From: a virus
Strand: one strand, 5' to 3'
Length of the DNA: 36,780 nt
IMG/VR virus record: IMGVR_UViG_3300043446_001906
Location: 1-36,780 of that record
Part shown: in pieces, positions 1-7,165 of the stretch
Numbering within the stretch: the first letter of the stretch is position 1
How the letters are laid out: every line of letters starts with the position of its first letter
Made by a program: the position numbers and the translations under genes
Notes under the pieces: generated by a model
Told to the model about the DNA's origin: nothing
Database searches by the model: none
What the model saw: only the letters and a program-made list of their open reading frames with translations

Positions 1-150
1 TGCCACTGCCCGGACCAGGCGGTGGGCCGCCGGGCCTCTCAGCTGTCTGGGTCCCATCGAGGACACGCGTTGGCACCGGGGAGTCGTCCTGCATTGGGCG
101 CGTGCAAGCGGGAGCAGCTCCACCTACTCACCACACCACAAACACCGGGC
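1..150. other. Window edge, non-coding or end of an upstream gene
   Basis: Two frames are open through this short stretch, but none shows recognisable protein motifs. The last 30 bases before the first gene form an A/C-rich leader (CACCACACCACAAACACC) of the kind seen before several other unit-leading genes here. I see no convincing gene and no clear promoter hexamers. Confidence 0.4.
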
Positions 151-672
151 ATGGAGGCAACTTGCACGATTGAGGGCTGCTGCAAGCCGATTGACTCACA
201 CGGCATGTGCGCCATGCACGCTCAACGCGTCCGGCGCTATGGCGATCCGCACTACGTCACTCCAGAGCACCAGCGCAGGGCCGCCAACCGCGCCGCTCAG
301 CTTGCTCGGTTTGAGTCAATCAAGGAAACCACTTACCGAAAGCGCCACGGGCGCCATGAGCACCGCATCGTTGCCGAGCAGATGCTCGGTCGGCCGCTTC
401 GACCCGGCGAGATCGTCCACCACATCGACGGCAACAAGCACAACAACAATCCCTCCAACCTGCAGGTGATGACTCAGGGACTGCACGTCTTTGAGCACAT
501 TCAGGCTGAGCCAGTGACCCTTGAGTGGGAGGGCAGGCCGTGGTCGCCCAGAGAGCTGGCGGAAGCTCTTGGTTTGAGGGTCGACACCATTTACGGGCGC
601 CTGAGGGCCGGTTGGTCTGTTGAGCGGATCGCCACCACGCCGGTCCGCGAGTGGCAGAGGCGGCATGCCTGA
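151..672 (+). CDS. HNH endonuclease with N-terminal zinc-binding motif
   Basis: 173 aa. The N-terminus has a Cys/His cluster (CTIEGCCKP...GMCAMH followed by RVRRYGDP), a small zinc-finger pattern common in phage HNH proteins. The central HNH core reads HEHRIVAEQMLGRPL then IVHHIDGNKHNNNPSNLQVM, giving the expected His, His-His and Asn residues. The C-terminus (about residues 130-165) has WSPRELAEALGLRVDTIYGRLRAGWS, a DNA-binding helix-turn-helix of the type found behind homing-type nucleases. ATG 151 is preferred over an upstream start because it follows the A/C-rich leader and opens directly into the zinc motif. It overlaps the helicase by 8 bases. It may be a free-standing homing nuclease or a packaging-related HNH; no terminase is adjacent in the window to support the latter. 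Confidence 0.85.
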   Translation: MEATCTIEGCCKPIDSHGMCAMHAQRVRRYGDPHYVTPEHQRRAANRAAQLARFESIKETTYRKRHGRHEHRIVAEQMLGRPLRPGEIVHHIDGNKHNNNPSNLQVMTQGLHVFEHIQAEPVTLEWEGRPWSPRELAEALGLRVDTIYGRLRAGWSVERIATTPVREWQRRHA

Positions 673-2068
673 ACTTCGCCCCTACCAGCACCAGCTCTTA
701 GCCGACATGCGGGCGGCGGTCCGCCAGGGCCACCGCCGCATTGTTGCCGTGATGCCCACGGGTGCCGGCAAAGGTACGACGATCGGCGCAATGGTGGCCA
801 GCGCTGCCGCCAAGGGCAACCGGACGCTGGTACTGGCCCACCGAGCTGAGCTGATCCACCAGTTGAGCGCTACGGCTGCCGGCTGGGGTGTGCCGCATGG
901 CTTGATTGCTGCCGGCCGGAGCATGGACAACAGCAAGTTGCTGCAGGTAGGCAGCGTGCAGACGGTGATCCGACGGCTGGATCGGATGTTCCCGCCTGAC
1001 ATCATCATCGTGGACGAGGCCCATCACCTCTGCTGCGGCAACACCTGGGGCCGGGTGATCGACCGCTGGCCCGGTGCGTTGCTGATTGGCAAAACGGCGA
1101 CACCATGCCGCACCAATGGCGTGGGCTTAGGCGATGGCCATGGCGGCTACTTCACTGCGATGGTGATGGGTCCGACTGCTGCATGGTTGACGGAACATGG
1201 GTTCCTCGCGCCTGCCCGGATCCTTGCCCCACCTGGCATCAACCTGCAGGGCCTGCGGCGCCGCATGGGTGACTACGACATGCGGCAGGCGGCAGAGATG
1301 CTCAGCAGCGGCCAGGCGATGGGCAGCCCGCTGGCCCATTACCGGCAGCACCTGGAGGGCCAGACGGCGATCGCGTTCTGCTGCTCCGTAGCACATGCCG
1401 AAGCGGTGGCCGCGATGTTCAACGACAACGGCGTGCCGGCCGCCAGCATTGACGGGACGATGGATGCGGGCACCAGGCGCCGGCTGCTCGAGGAGCTGGG
1501 CACCGGTGCGTTGAAGGTGCTGACCAGCTGCTCGCTCATAGGCGAGGGCGTGGACGTGCCCTCGGTCAGCGGCTGCATCCTGCTGCGTCCCACGCAGTCG
1601 CTGGCGCTGCACCTGCAGATGATTGGCCGCTGCCTGCGGCCTGCACCGGGGAAGCGTCATGCGGTGGTGCTCGATCACGTCGGCAACTGCCACCGCCACG
1701 GCTTGCCGACGGACGACAGGGAGTGGTCGCTGGAGGGCGTCACCCGTCGCCAGCGTGAGGCTGCCCCGAGCGTGCGCGTGTGCCCGTCGTGTTTCTGCGC
1801 CATGCGCTCAGGCACCCAGCAGTGCTCGGAGTGCGGCCATCAGTTCCAGCCCGAGCGCCGGGAGCTGCAGCACGTGGAAGGCGAGCTGCAGGAGGTGATC
1901 GCCCGCCAGGCTCGCCGCGATGAGCAGAGCTCAGCCCAGAGCTTTGATGATCTGGTGCGCATCGGTCACCGCCGGGGCATGGCCAACCCCCACGGCTGGG
2001 CCCGGCACGTCATGGCCGCCCGTGAAGCGAAACGAGCACGCAGCGGACCCGCGCGGGTGGTGGCATGA
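665..2068 (+). CDS. DEAH-box superfamily 2 helicase
   Basis: 467 aa. Starts PELRPYQHQL, the usual Q-motif-like opening of phage SF2 helicases. Walker A is PTGAGKGTT (residues 31-39), motif II is DEAH (117-120), motif III is the KTATP region, and motif VI is QMIGRCLRP (about 318-326). A C-terminal four-cysteine zinc ribbon (CPSC...CSEC, about 372-392) follows. Such helicases unwind or remodel DNA during phage replication or recombination, using ATP. The start at 665 sits inside the end of the HNH gene, so the two are probably translationally coupled. The stop overlaps the methyltransferase start as ATGA. The family call is secure; the exact role is inferred. Confidence 0.92.
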   Translation: MPELRPYQHQLLADMRAAVRQGHRRIVAVMPTGAGKGTTIGAMVASAAAKGNRTLVLAHRAELIHQLSATAAGWGVPHGLIAAGRSMDNSKLLQVGSVQTVIRRLDRMFPPDIIIVDEAHHLCCGNTWGRVIDRWPGALLIGKTATPCRTNGVGLGDGHGGYFTAMVMGPTAAWLTEHGFLAPARILAPPGINLQGLRRRMGDYDMRQAAEMLSSGQAMGSPLAHYRQHLEGQTAIAFCCSVAHAEAVAAMFNDNGVPAASIDGTMDAGTRRRLLEELGTGALKVLTSCSLIGEGVDVPSVSGCILLRPTQSLALHLQMIGRCLRPAPGKRHAVVLDHVGNCHRHGLPTDDREWSLEGVTRRQREAAPSVRVCPSCFCAMRSGTQQCSECGHQFQPERRELQHVEGELQEVIARQARRDEQSSAQSFDDLVRIGHRRGMANPHGWARHVMAAREAKRARSGPARVVA

Positions 2069-2907
2069 CACTCCGCCTCCTCGACACCTTTTCAGGTATT
2101 GGCGGCTTCAGCCTTGCCGCCCGCTGGCTCGGAGGGTTCCAGACCGTGCAGTTCGTGGAACGGGATCCTTACTGCCAGCGCATCCTCAGAAAACACTGGC
2201 CCACTGTCCCCATTCACGATGACATCTGCACCTTTAACCCAGAGCCCGGATCAGCTGACGTTGTTTGCGGAGGCTTTCCCTGCCAAGACATCAGCAGCGC
2301 CGGCAAGCAAGCCGGCATCAAGGAAGGCACCCGCTCCGGCCTGTTCTACGAACTCATGCGAGTCGTTCGCCTGGTGGAGCCCCGCTACATCGTCCTGGAA
2401 AACGTCGCAGCGATCCTTGGTCGAGGACTGGACGACGTTCTCGGGGCGTTGGCCGAGGCAGGGCTTGATGCGGAGTGGGCGTGCATACCGGCAGCGGCTG
2501 TGGGCGCCTGCCATCGGCGCGACCGGTGGTGGGCAGTTGCCTACGCCTCGGACCTGTTCAGCGATGGCGGCGCGGCTGGACACAGCAGGCAATACGGACC
2601 CGGAGCGGTTTCCGAATCTGGAAACGGTGATTGCTCAGTTGCTACCGACACCATCAGCCACCGACCACAAGGGACGATCAGGCTCAGGCCACATTCAGCG
2701 GCATGGCCACAAGCGAACCTCAGACGCCTTGATCCCGACTGGGGGGGGCATGTATCTGAACCCGTCCTTTGTCGAGGAGATGATGGGCTTTCCGGTCGGG
2801 TGGACCGTCTGCGAGCCCTAGGTAATGCCGTGGTTCCGCAGGTGGCGGCGATCCCGCTGGCGCGTGTGCTGGAGCTGCACAACGGCAACCTGACCACAAC
2901 GCCTTGA
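2065..2907 (+). CDS. dcm: DNA (cytosine-5) methyltransferase
   Basis: 280 aa, compact for the family but with all key motifs in one frame: motif I FSGIGG (residues 9-14), the catalytic PCQ in GGFPCQDIS (about 70-76), ENV in IVLENVAAIL (about 110-118), motif VIII as CHRRDRWW (about 149-156), and motif X as RALGNAVVPQ (about 249-258). It transfers a methyl group from S-adenosylmethionine to carbon 5 of cytosine and may protect phage DNA from host restriction or mark it for regulation. No partner restriction enzyme is visible. The region between motifs VIII and X, which normally carries target recognition, is short, and the same DNA is also open in the +1 frame. A run of eight G at 2751-2758 lies in this part. 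Confidence 0.92.
   Translation: MTLRLLDTFSGIGGFSLAARWLGGFQTVQFVERDPYCQRILRKHWPTVPIHDDICTFNPEPGSADVVCGGFPCQDISSAGKQAGIKEGTRSGLFYELMRVVRLVEPRYIVLENVAAILGRGLDDVLGALAEAGLDAEWACIPAAAVGACHRRDRWWAVAYASDLFSDGGAAGHSRQYGPGAVSESGNGDCSVATDTISHRPQGTIRLRPHSAAWPQANLRRLDPDWGGHVSEPVLCRGDDGLSGRVDRLRALGNAVVPQVAAIPLARVLELHNGNLTTTP
2219..2821 (+). CDS. Candidate overprinted ORF nested in the methyltransferase (+1 frame)
   Basis: 200 aa from ATG 2219; the frame is open from at least 2099. It lies wholly inside the methyltransferase gene in the +1 frame. It is not random-looking: it contains AFPAKTSAAP, SWKTSQRSL, RWPRQGLMRSGRAY, FPNLETVIAQLLPTPSATD and YLNPSFVEEMMGFPVGWT. I recall this motif series from recurrent phage and bacterial proteins that occur with or are annotated as DNA methyltransferases. 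It ends at a TAG just before motif X of the main frame. It could be a real second product, a product made by frameshifting, or a relic of a frameshifted ancestor. Reported as a candidate only. Confidence 0.35.
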   Translation: MTSAPLTQSPDQLTLFAEAFPAKTSAAPASKPASRKAPAPACSTNSCESFAWWSPATSSWKTSQRSLVEDWTTFSGRWPRQGLMRSGRAYRQRLWAPAIGATGGGQLPTPRTCSAMAARLDTAGNTDPERFPNLETVIAQLLPTPSATDHKGRSGSGHIQRHGHKRTSDALIPTGGGMYLNPSFVEEMMGFPVGWTVCEP

Positions 2908-2911
2908 TGCG

Positions 2912-3121
2912 ATGGCCTGGGGAGCATGGATGTGCCCAACACGCGGGCCTGAGCACGACATGGAGCTAGAGCGCCAACGCCGCAGCATCGCTGCCTACGA
3001 TCTGCCGCATGCGCAGGACATGTGCTGGCGGCTGGCGCAGCTCTGCATGCATCAGGAACTGATCCTCCGCAATGCCACGCGCAGGATTGCCGAGCTGGAA
3101 TGCCGGGAAGCGGTCAGATAA
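2912..3121 (+). CDS. Small hypothetical protein
   Basis: 69 aa if started at ATG 2912, four bases after the methyltransferase stop; an internal ATG at 2960 (MELERQRRS) is an equally plausible start giving 53 aa. The C-terminal two thirds are strongly helical and charged (DLPHAQDMCWRLAQLCMHQ, RNATRRIAELECREAVR), with a coiled-coil look. No family recognised. It ends immediately before a GC hairpin, so it is probably the last gene of the first early unit. Confidence 0.5.
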   Translation: MAWGAWMCPTRGPEHDMELERQRRSIAAYDLPHAQDMCWRLAQLCMHQELILRNATRRIAELECREAVR

Positions 3122-3122
3122 A

Positions 3123-3138
3123 CCCCGCTTGCGCGGGG
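3123..3138 (+). terminator. GC hairpin after the first early unit
   Basis: CCCCGC-TTGC-GCGGGG forms a 6-bp perfect stem with a 4-base loop directly after the stop of the preceding gene. There is no T-run, so it is a weak or factor-dependent terminator, or an mRNA-stabilising hairpin. Confidence 0.4.
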
Positions 3139-3191
3139 CGATCTGCCAATCGCCCTCTGGGTCTCAACCAGGGGACGGTGCCACCCTAGGC

Positions 3192-3210
3192 GCTGTGGTT
3201 GCGCAGTCGC
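3192..3210 (+). promoter_or_regulatory. Early repeated element, diverged copy
   Basis: GCTGTGGTTGCGCAGTCGC matches the exact 19-bp element found at 4582 and 9292 at 16 of 19 positions. It ends one base before the VRR-NUC start codon, so there is no room for a Shine-Dalgarno site. It lacks the TATGAT/TAGCAT-like hexamer present downstream of the two exact copies, which favours an operator or RNA-level role here. Confidence 0.4.
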
Positions 3211-3211
3211 A

Positions 3212-3610
3212 ATGAGCGAGCAGCAAATCCAGCAAGCCATCCGCCTGGCCTGCAGCCGTGGGCCAACAAGGCTCTGGAGGAACAACGTCGGCCGCCTGCT
3301 GGACCAGCACGGCAGACCCGTCACCTTTGGCCTGTGCCCCGGCAGTGCCGACCTGATCGGCTACACGACGGTCACGGTCACACCCGACATGGTGGGGACC
3401 ACCGTCGCCGTGTTCGCTGCGGTGGAGGTCAAGGCTGAGCGGGGCCGGCCCACACCAGAGCAGACCGCATGGCTGCAGCACGTCCAGGCGGCAGGCGGCA
3501 GGGCGGGAATCGCCCGCAGCGTGGCTGATGCACAGCGCATCCTTTGGGGCAGTATCGAAACAGCACCGTTACGCTGTAGCAATGACGCAAGCCAGTCCCA
3601 GCCGGATTGA
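3212..3610 (+). CDS. VRR-NUC domain nuclease
   Basis: 132 aa, the usual size for a stand-alone phage VRR-NUC protein. The PD-(D/E)XK-type core is visible: an N-terminal helix (QQAIRLACS), then GLCPGSADLIGY (the catalytic Asp), FAAVEVKAERGRPTPEQTAW (the E-x-K pair) and GRAGIARSVADA. Members are structure-specific or Holliday-junction-type nucleases, often next to phage helicases and recombination genes, as here. The start codon lies directly behind the repeated regulatory element. The 3' end overlaps the next gene by 29 bases. Confidence 0.88.
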   Translation: MSEQQIQQAIRLACSRGPTRLWRNNVGRLLDQHGRPVTFGLCPGSADLIGYTTVTVTPDMVGTTVAVFAAVEVKAERGRPTPEQTAWLQHVQAAGGRAGIARSVADAQRILWGSIETAPLRCSNDASQSQPD

Positions 3611-4343
3611 TACGCAGCTACAGCGCGGTGTGTCCGCCATTGGTGCCGTGCTCACCTACTGGATGGGCCGTAGCGGGCACGACGGCGGTCAGCTCGTACG
3701 GCTCGCCAGCTGGGCACTAGGTGAGGACGGCTGCCTCGATACCGGGCAGATCAGCCGCATCCGCAATGCCCGCCTAGCTCGCGGCTGCAACCTGAAGAAC
3801 TTGCTGGCGTTCGACGCGGTGAACGTCGCGCTCTGGACGTGGCAGACCAAGGGCCAGCAGGCAGCGTGGGACCGCTACGGGCCGCATACCCCCCACGGGA
3901 TCCGTGACATCTGGCTGGATGATGGCCACTGGTTGCCGGTGCCAGAGGAGCCCGATCAGCCCCCCCAGTTCCCGGACTTTGCAGACATCCTCGCCGGCCG
4001 GCTGGAGCTGCCGTACATCGGCGGCGTGGCTCTGGTCAGCGGTGACGCTCAGGTCGTGAGCGAGGCGCTGAGCGACCTGCTGAATGCGGACCTGCAGGCC
4101 ACCGGGCTGCCGCCACGGGAGGGCCTGCGGAAGCTGCTGGAGGCGTACCCGATCCAGGATGCGGACCGCCGCAGCCGGTTGATGGCACTGGTGGTCGGCA
4201 CCGGGATCATGACCCGCGACGAGCTGGAGACCGAGCTGCATGCGCTGTCGGAAGCGATCAGGGCAGTCCGTGGCCTGAAGCCGGGGAGCTATGGGCCGGG
4301 TCATCTGTCAGAAGAGTTGTCACGACGCCTGCCTGCCTCGTAG
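3582..4343 (+). CDS. Hypothetical protein, possible DNA-binding N-terminus
   Basis: 253 aa from ATG 3582, inside the end of the nuclease gene. The N-terminal 85 residues (DGGQLVRLASWALGED, LDTGQISRIRNAR, LKNLLAFDAVNVALW) look like an all-helical domain with a possible helix-turn-helix. The C-terminus is also helical, with leucine-rich stretches. I recall similar uncharacterised proteins in picocyanobacteria, but cannot name a function. A longer upstream start exists but would deepen the overlap with the nuclease without adding recognisable sequence. Confidence 0.75.
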   Translation: MTQASPSRIDTQLQRGVSAIGAVLTYWMGRSGHDGGQLVRLASWALGEDGCLDTGQISRIRNARLARGCNLKNLLAFDAVNVALWTWQTKGQQAAWDRYGPHTPHGIRDIWLDDGHWLPVPEEPDQPPQFPDFADILAGRLELPYIGGVALVSGDAQVVSEALSDLLNADLQATGLPPREGLRKLLEAYPIQDADRRSRLMALVVGTGIMTRDELETELHALSEAIRAVRGLKPGSYGPGHLSEELSRRLPAS

Positions 4344-4467
4344 CCGTCCACCAGCGTTCACCAGCCAGCCACAGCTCGACCGGGAACAGGTCGTCTGAGG
4401 CGTGCTGAAGGAGCTGCCAGACGGCATCGGCCTGATCGTGGTTGGCGACGTGGATACGGATCGGCAT
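4258..4467 (-). CDS. Small minus-strand hypothetical protein
   Basis: 69 aa. The sequence has a protein-like pattern (HVANHDQADAVWQLLQHASDDLFPVELWLAGERWWTATRQ is the gist; residues 6-45), with helix-strand alternation and a Trp-Trp pair, unlike the Arg/Ala-rich antisense shadows elsewhere. Its last 86 bases overlap the end of the converging plus-strand gene. Its start faces the RecT-like gene across 170 bases containing the exact 19-bp regulatory element. Product unknown; a small regulator is one possibility. Confidence 0.45.
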   Translation of the reverse strand: MPIRIHVANHDQADAVWQLLQHASDDLFPVELWLAGERWWTATRQAGVVTTLLTDDPAHSSPASGHGLP

Positions 4468-4581
4468 TTACGCAGCGCGCTCAACGGACTGTTCTAGTAC
4501 GGATGTTCTGCTGCCGCTCAAAATGCAGAAACTGCATACGGGCAGCAGTCACCCCGGACCGCTTGCATCATGCCCCATTGC

Positions 4582-4611
4582 GCTGCGGTTTCACAGTCGC
4601 TGCGCTAGCAT
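4582..4611 (+). promoter_or_regulatory. Early repeated element with -10-like hexamer
   Basis: GCTGCGGTTTCACAGTCGC (4582-4600) is identical to the copy at 9292-9310. TAGCAT begins 24 bases after the element start, exactly where TATGAT begins in the 9292 copy. Inferred transcription would start near 4618 and give a short A/C-rich leader (CCACCACACCACACCAC) into ATG 4638. No good -35 hexamer is seen, so the element may bind an activator or repressor. Confidence 0.55.
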
Positions 4612-4637
4612 TTCAGCAAGCCACCACACCACACCAC

Positions 4638-5525
4638 ATGGCCCAAAGCATCCCGCCAGGCTCTGCCCTGGCCACTACCAACGGCACCAGCCTCAGCCTG
4701 CAGGTGCAGTCCGTTGATGACTTGACCCGTCTGGCGCGGCTGTTTCAGGCATCCGGCCTGTTTGCCCGTAGCGCTAACCCTGATGCCAGCCTTGCGCAAT
4801 GCGCCGTGCAGCTGCTGGCAGGCATGGAAGCCGGCTTCACGCCCTTTGCCAGCATCACCGGCATCTACGTAGTCAACGGCAAGCCTGGCTTCAGTGCACA
4901 GCTGTTGGCGCAAGCGATCAAGCGGCACCCCAGCTACGACTACCGGGTGCTGGAGAAGACCGACAAGCAGTGCCGCATCCGGTTTCTGTCGGGCACCGAA
5001 GAGCTTGGAGTTGAGACGTTCACCATTGAGATGGCAGAACGTGCCGGGCTGGCTAAGGCTGCCGGCCCATGGAAGCAGTACCCCGAAGCGATGCTGTTTG
5101 CCCGGTGCCTTACTGCCGGCATGCGCACCCACTGCCCTGATGCCCTCGGTGGCCACACTCCCTACACGCCTGAGGAGCTCGGCGCTCAGGGCCGCATTGA
5201 TGAAGACGGCATGGTGCATGTGGAGGTGATCGAGCAGCCGAGCAAGCCTGCGCCCCGCACGTTGAGCACCGTGGAAGATCTGGCACCTGCTGCACAGGCG
5301 GCAGCCTTCTCCCGTGGCCTCACGCCCGAGGGCCTCACCGCCCTCGTGGCGGAGCTCAGCAAAGGCGAGGCCACGGAGCTGACCCAGCTGCCCCGCAACA
5401 TCCTCGCCCGCCTGGCCAAGAGCGGCGTCAGCCCCGAGACCGTCGCCCGCTGCAACGCTGCCGCTGAGGCAGAGCCTGCGGACGATGCCGACGATCTACC
5501 CGCAACCTGGGCTGCTACGGCATGA
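4638..5525 (+). CDS. RecT-like single-strand annealing protein
   Basis: 295 aa. The region of about residues 55-185 has the RecT-superfamily pattern of phage recombinases: GMEAGFTPFASITGIYVVNG, PGFSAQLLAQAIKRHPSYDYRV, FTIEMAERAGLAK, PWKQYPEAMLFARCLTAGMR, and the closing YTPEELG. Such proteins pair complementary single strands during phage recombination and replication. The C-terminal 100 residues are Ala/Glu-rich and end in an acidic tail. SSB follows 45 bases downstream, a classic pairing. ATG 4638 is chosen because it follows the A/C-rich leader; an upstream in-frame ATG at 4503 would place the regulatory element inside the gene. Confidence 0.8.
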   Translation: MAQSIPPGSALATTNGTSLSLQVQSVDDLTRLARLFQASGLFARSANPDASLAQCAVQLLAGMEAGFTPFASITGIYVVNGKPGFSAQLLAQAIKRHPSYDYRVLEKTDKQCRIRFLSGTEELGVETFTIEMAERAGLAKAAGPWKQYPEAMLFARCLTAGMRTHCPDALGGHTPYTPEELGAQGRIDEDGMVHVEVIEQPSKPAPRTLSTVEDLAPAAQAAAFSRGLTPEGLTALVAELSKGEATELTQLPRNILARLAKSGVSPETVARCNAAAEAEPADDADDLPATWAATA

Positions 5526-5570
5526 CCCAGACTGCTGTGACTGCACAACCTCAGCCCTACACATCACACC

Positions 5571-6011
5571 ATGTCTGAACTTGTCGCCGCTGTCCTCCGC
5601 GCTTCTCAACACCGTTTCATCGGTCGCCTTACCCGTGACCCCGAACTCCGCACCCTCGACAGTGGCAAGTCTGTCTGCAACGTCCGCATCCTGATCAACC
5701 GTCCCGGCGCCAAACGTGACGACGGGCAGGAGCCTGATGGTTTCAAGCTGGAGCTGTGGAACGATCTGGCACTGAGCTTTGTTGACGCCCACCAGAAGGG
5801 CGCACTCTGCGACGTGACCGGCCGGGTCAAGTCTGAGAGCTGGCAGGACCGCAACACCGGCGAAACCCGCACCGGCCTGGTGGTGATGGTTGAAAGCTGG
5901 CAGCCCGTGGGCCAAGCCCAGCCGGCAGCACCACAGGCCCGCCCTGCAGCAAAGGCTGCTCCTGCTGCATGGGACAGCAGCGCTGACGACGACGGCTCCG
6001 TGCCTTTCTGA
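5571..6011 (+). CDS. ssb: Single-stranded DNA-binding protein
   Basis: 146 aa. OB-fold pattern in residues 12-110: FIGRLTRDPELRTLDSGKSV, RILINRPGAK, FKLELWNDLALSFVDAHQKG, CDVTGRVKSESWQD, GLVVMVESWQP. An Ala/Pro/Gln-rich linker follows, ending in the acidic tip DDDGSVPF, close to the DDDIPF tip of bacterial SSB that recruits partner enzymes. It protects single strands for the RecT-like protein and helicase. The start follows an A/C-rich leader (TACACATCACACC) without a Shine-Dalgarno site. Confidence 0.95.
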   Translation: MSELVAAVLRASQHRFIGRLTRDPELRTLDSGKSVCNVRILINRPGAKRDDGQEPDGFKLELWNDLALSFVDAHQKGALCDVTGRVKSESWQDRNTGETRTGLVVMVESWQPVGQAQPAAPQARPAAKAAPAAWDSSADDDGSVPF

Positions 6012-6013
6012 GC

Positions 6014-6298
6014 ATGGACAGCCTCAATCAGATCAAAAAGACGCTGGAACGCATCGTTGCCGACACCACGGCCGATCGTCAGCGCCAGCTGGACATGCGC
6101 GAGCAGGAACTCGCTGCCGCGATGGAGCTGCTCTCAATCGACAGCCGCGCCGTGAGTGCCTATGAGCAGGGCCAGTCGGATGCGTACCGCAGGGTTCAGC
6201 AACTGATCCAGCTGCAACTGCAGCACTTGCCCCGCACCAGCGGGGCACGGACTGTGCTGCACACCCTTAGCCGGATGGTGGAGGAACGGCGTGACTAG
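6014..6298 (+). CDS. Small helical hypothetical protein
   Basis: 94 aa, two bases after the ssb stop. Almost entirely helical and Gln/Arg/Glu-rich (LERIVADTTADRQRQLDMREQ, RVQQLIQLQLQHLP), suggesting a coiled-coil or helical bundle. No family recognised. The end overlaps the next start by 8 bases (GTGACTAG), so the two are coupled. Confidence 0.7.
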   Translation: MDSLNQIKKTLERIVADTTADRQRQLDMREQELAAAMELLSIDSRAVSAYEQGQSDAYRRVQQLIQLQLQHLPRTSGARTVLHTLSRMVEERRD

Positions 6299-6551
6299 CC
6301 ACATCACTGCGTTGCTAGAGCTGCGTCATCGCGTGCCAGATGGTGTGCTTCTGGATTGGGTTGACTTGACCCAACTGATTGAACCACCGGCCTCAATCAC
6401 CACCAAGGCACTGCGTGCGCATTGGAACTGCAGCCAACCTGCGGTGAGCCGACGCCTTGCGGCGGTGCATCGTGCCGGATTGGCGCAGATCACTACGGGT
6501 TACAACCGTTACCGAGTGTGGGCGGTGAAGCGGCTGGAGGTGCCCGCATGA
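6291..6551 (+). CDS. Winged-helix DNA-binding protein
   Basis: 86 aa from a GTG start. Residues 35-80 read ITTKALRAHWNCSQPAVSRRLAAVHRAGLAQITTGYNRYRVW (given here as position and gist): a turn-helix with SQPAVSRRL as recognition helix, then a basic wing. A small phage transcription regulator or replication accessory factor is likely. It overlaps genes on both sides (8 bases upstream, ATGA downstream). Confidence 0.65.
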   Translation: MTSHITALLELRHRVPDGVLLDWVDLTQLIEPPASITTKALRAHWNCSQPAVSRRLAAVHRAGLAQITTGYNRYRVWAVKRLEVPA

Positions 6552-6724
6552 CCCGCCCGCACCTTGACCATGCCGAGCACCAGGGCAACGCCTGGCACTG
6601 GATCTACGGCGTCTGGCACCGATGGAACAACACCCGCGCCGAATGGGAGCCGTCAGAACCACCACCACCGGAAGCGGAGTTTTTCAACTACCGAGAGCGC
6701 ATCCTGGAGGTGCCCCATGGCTGA
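6548..6724 (+). CDS. Small hypothetical protein
   Basis: 58 aa, start overlapping the previous stop as ATGA. Trp/His-rich N-terminus (HAEHQGNAWHWIYGVWHRWNN) and a Pro/Glu-rich end. No family recognised. Part of the coupled chain of small early genes. Confidence 0.6.
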   Translation: MTRPHLDHAEHQGNAWHWIYGVWHRWNNTRAEWEPSEPPPPEAEFFNYRERILEVPHG

Positions 6725-6950
6725 CAACACACTGGTAGGCCGCTGCGTGCAGGTCTGGGCTGATGAGCATTCATTGGTTCCGATGACAATGGAACGCCGC
6801 CAGCTGTGCGCCCGTGGCGTGCGTGCGGTGATTGAACACCTCGCCGCAGAGCTCACCCTGCTGGGTCACACCGACGCCGCCCGCAGCCTGCTGGCCCAGC
6901 TGCAGGCAACGGTGGTGCCGTTCAGGCGTGGGCCGGAGGATGCCGCATGA
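6717..6950 (+). CDS. Small hypothetical protein
   Basis: 77 aa. A GGAGG Shine-Dalgarno site at 6706-6710 fixes the start at ATG 6717, which overlaps the previous gene by 8 bases. Mostly helical (RRQLCARGVRAVIEHLAAEL, AARSLLAQLQATV). No known family. Confidence 0.65.
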   Translation: MADNTLVGRCVQVWADEHSLVPMTMERRQLCARGVRAVIEHLAAELTLLGHTDAARSLLAQLQATVVPFRRGPEDAA

Positions 6951-7165
6951 TCGACGGTCCTACCCTCGCGCAGCTCTGGAACGCTGCGCACGTCTGCGAC
7001 CCATGCGGCTGCGCCTGGGGCCGGCCGCTGAGCGCCCCTGAGCGCATGAGCCGACATGAGGCCACATGCCACCTATGCGGCACCGTGGGGCCCGTGGCGC
7101 ACGTCCGCTGGTACGGCTACCTGCGCCGTGGGCTGGCCATCGTGGAGGGCAGGCGGCGTGGCTGA
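6947..7165 (+). CDS. Small zinc-ribbon protein
   Basis: 72 aa, ATGA-coupled to the previous gene. Two cysteine pairs (CDPCGC at residues 17-22 and CHLC at about 41-44) make a likely zinc ribbon, followed by a basic end (YLRRGLAIVEGRRRG). Probably binds nucleic acid or a protein partner; specific role unknown. Confidence 0.65.
   Translation: MIDGPTLAQLWNAAHVCDPCGCAWGRPLSAPERMSRHEATCHLCGTVGPVAHVRWYGYLRRGLAIVEGRRRG

Noticed and set aside
1127-1699. 190-codon minus-strand open frame inside the helicase gene
   Set aside because: Ala/Arg/His-rich composition without motifs, fully covered by a strongly supported helicase.
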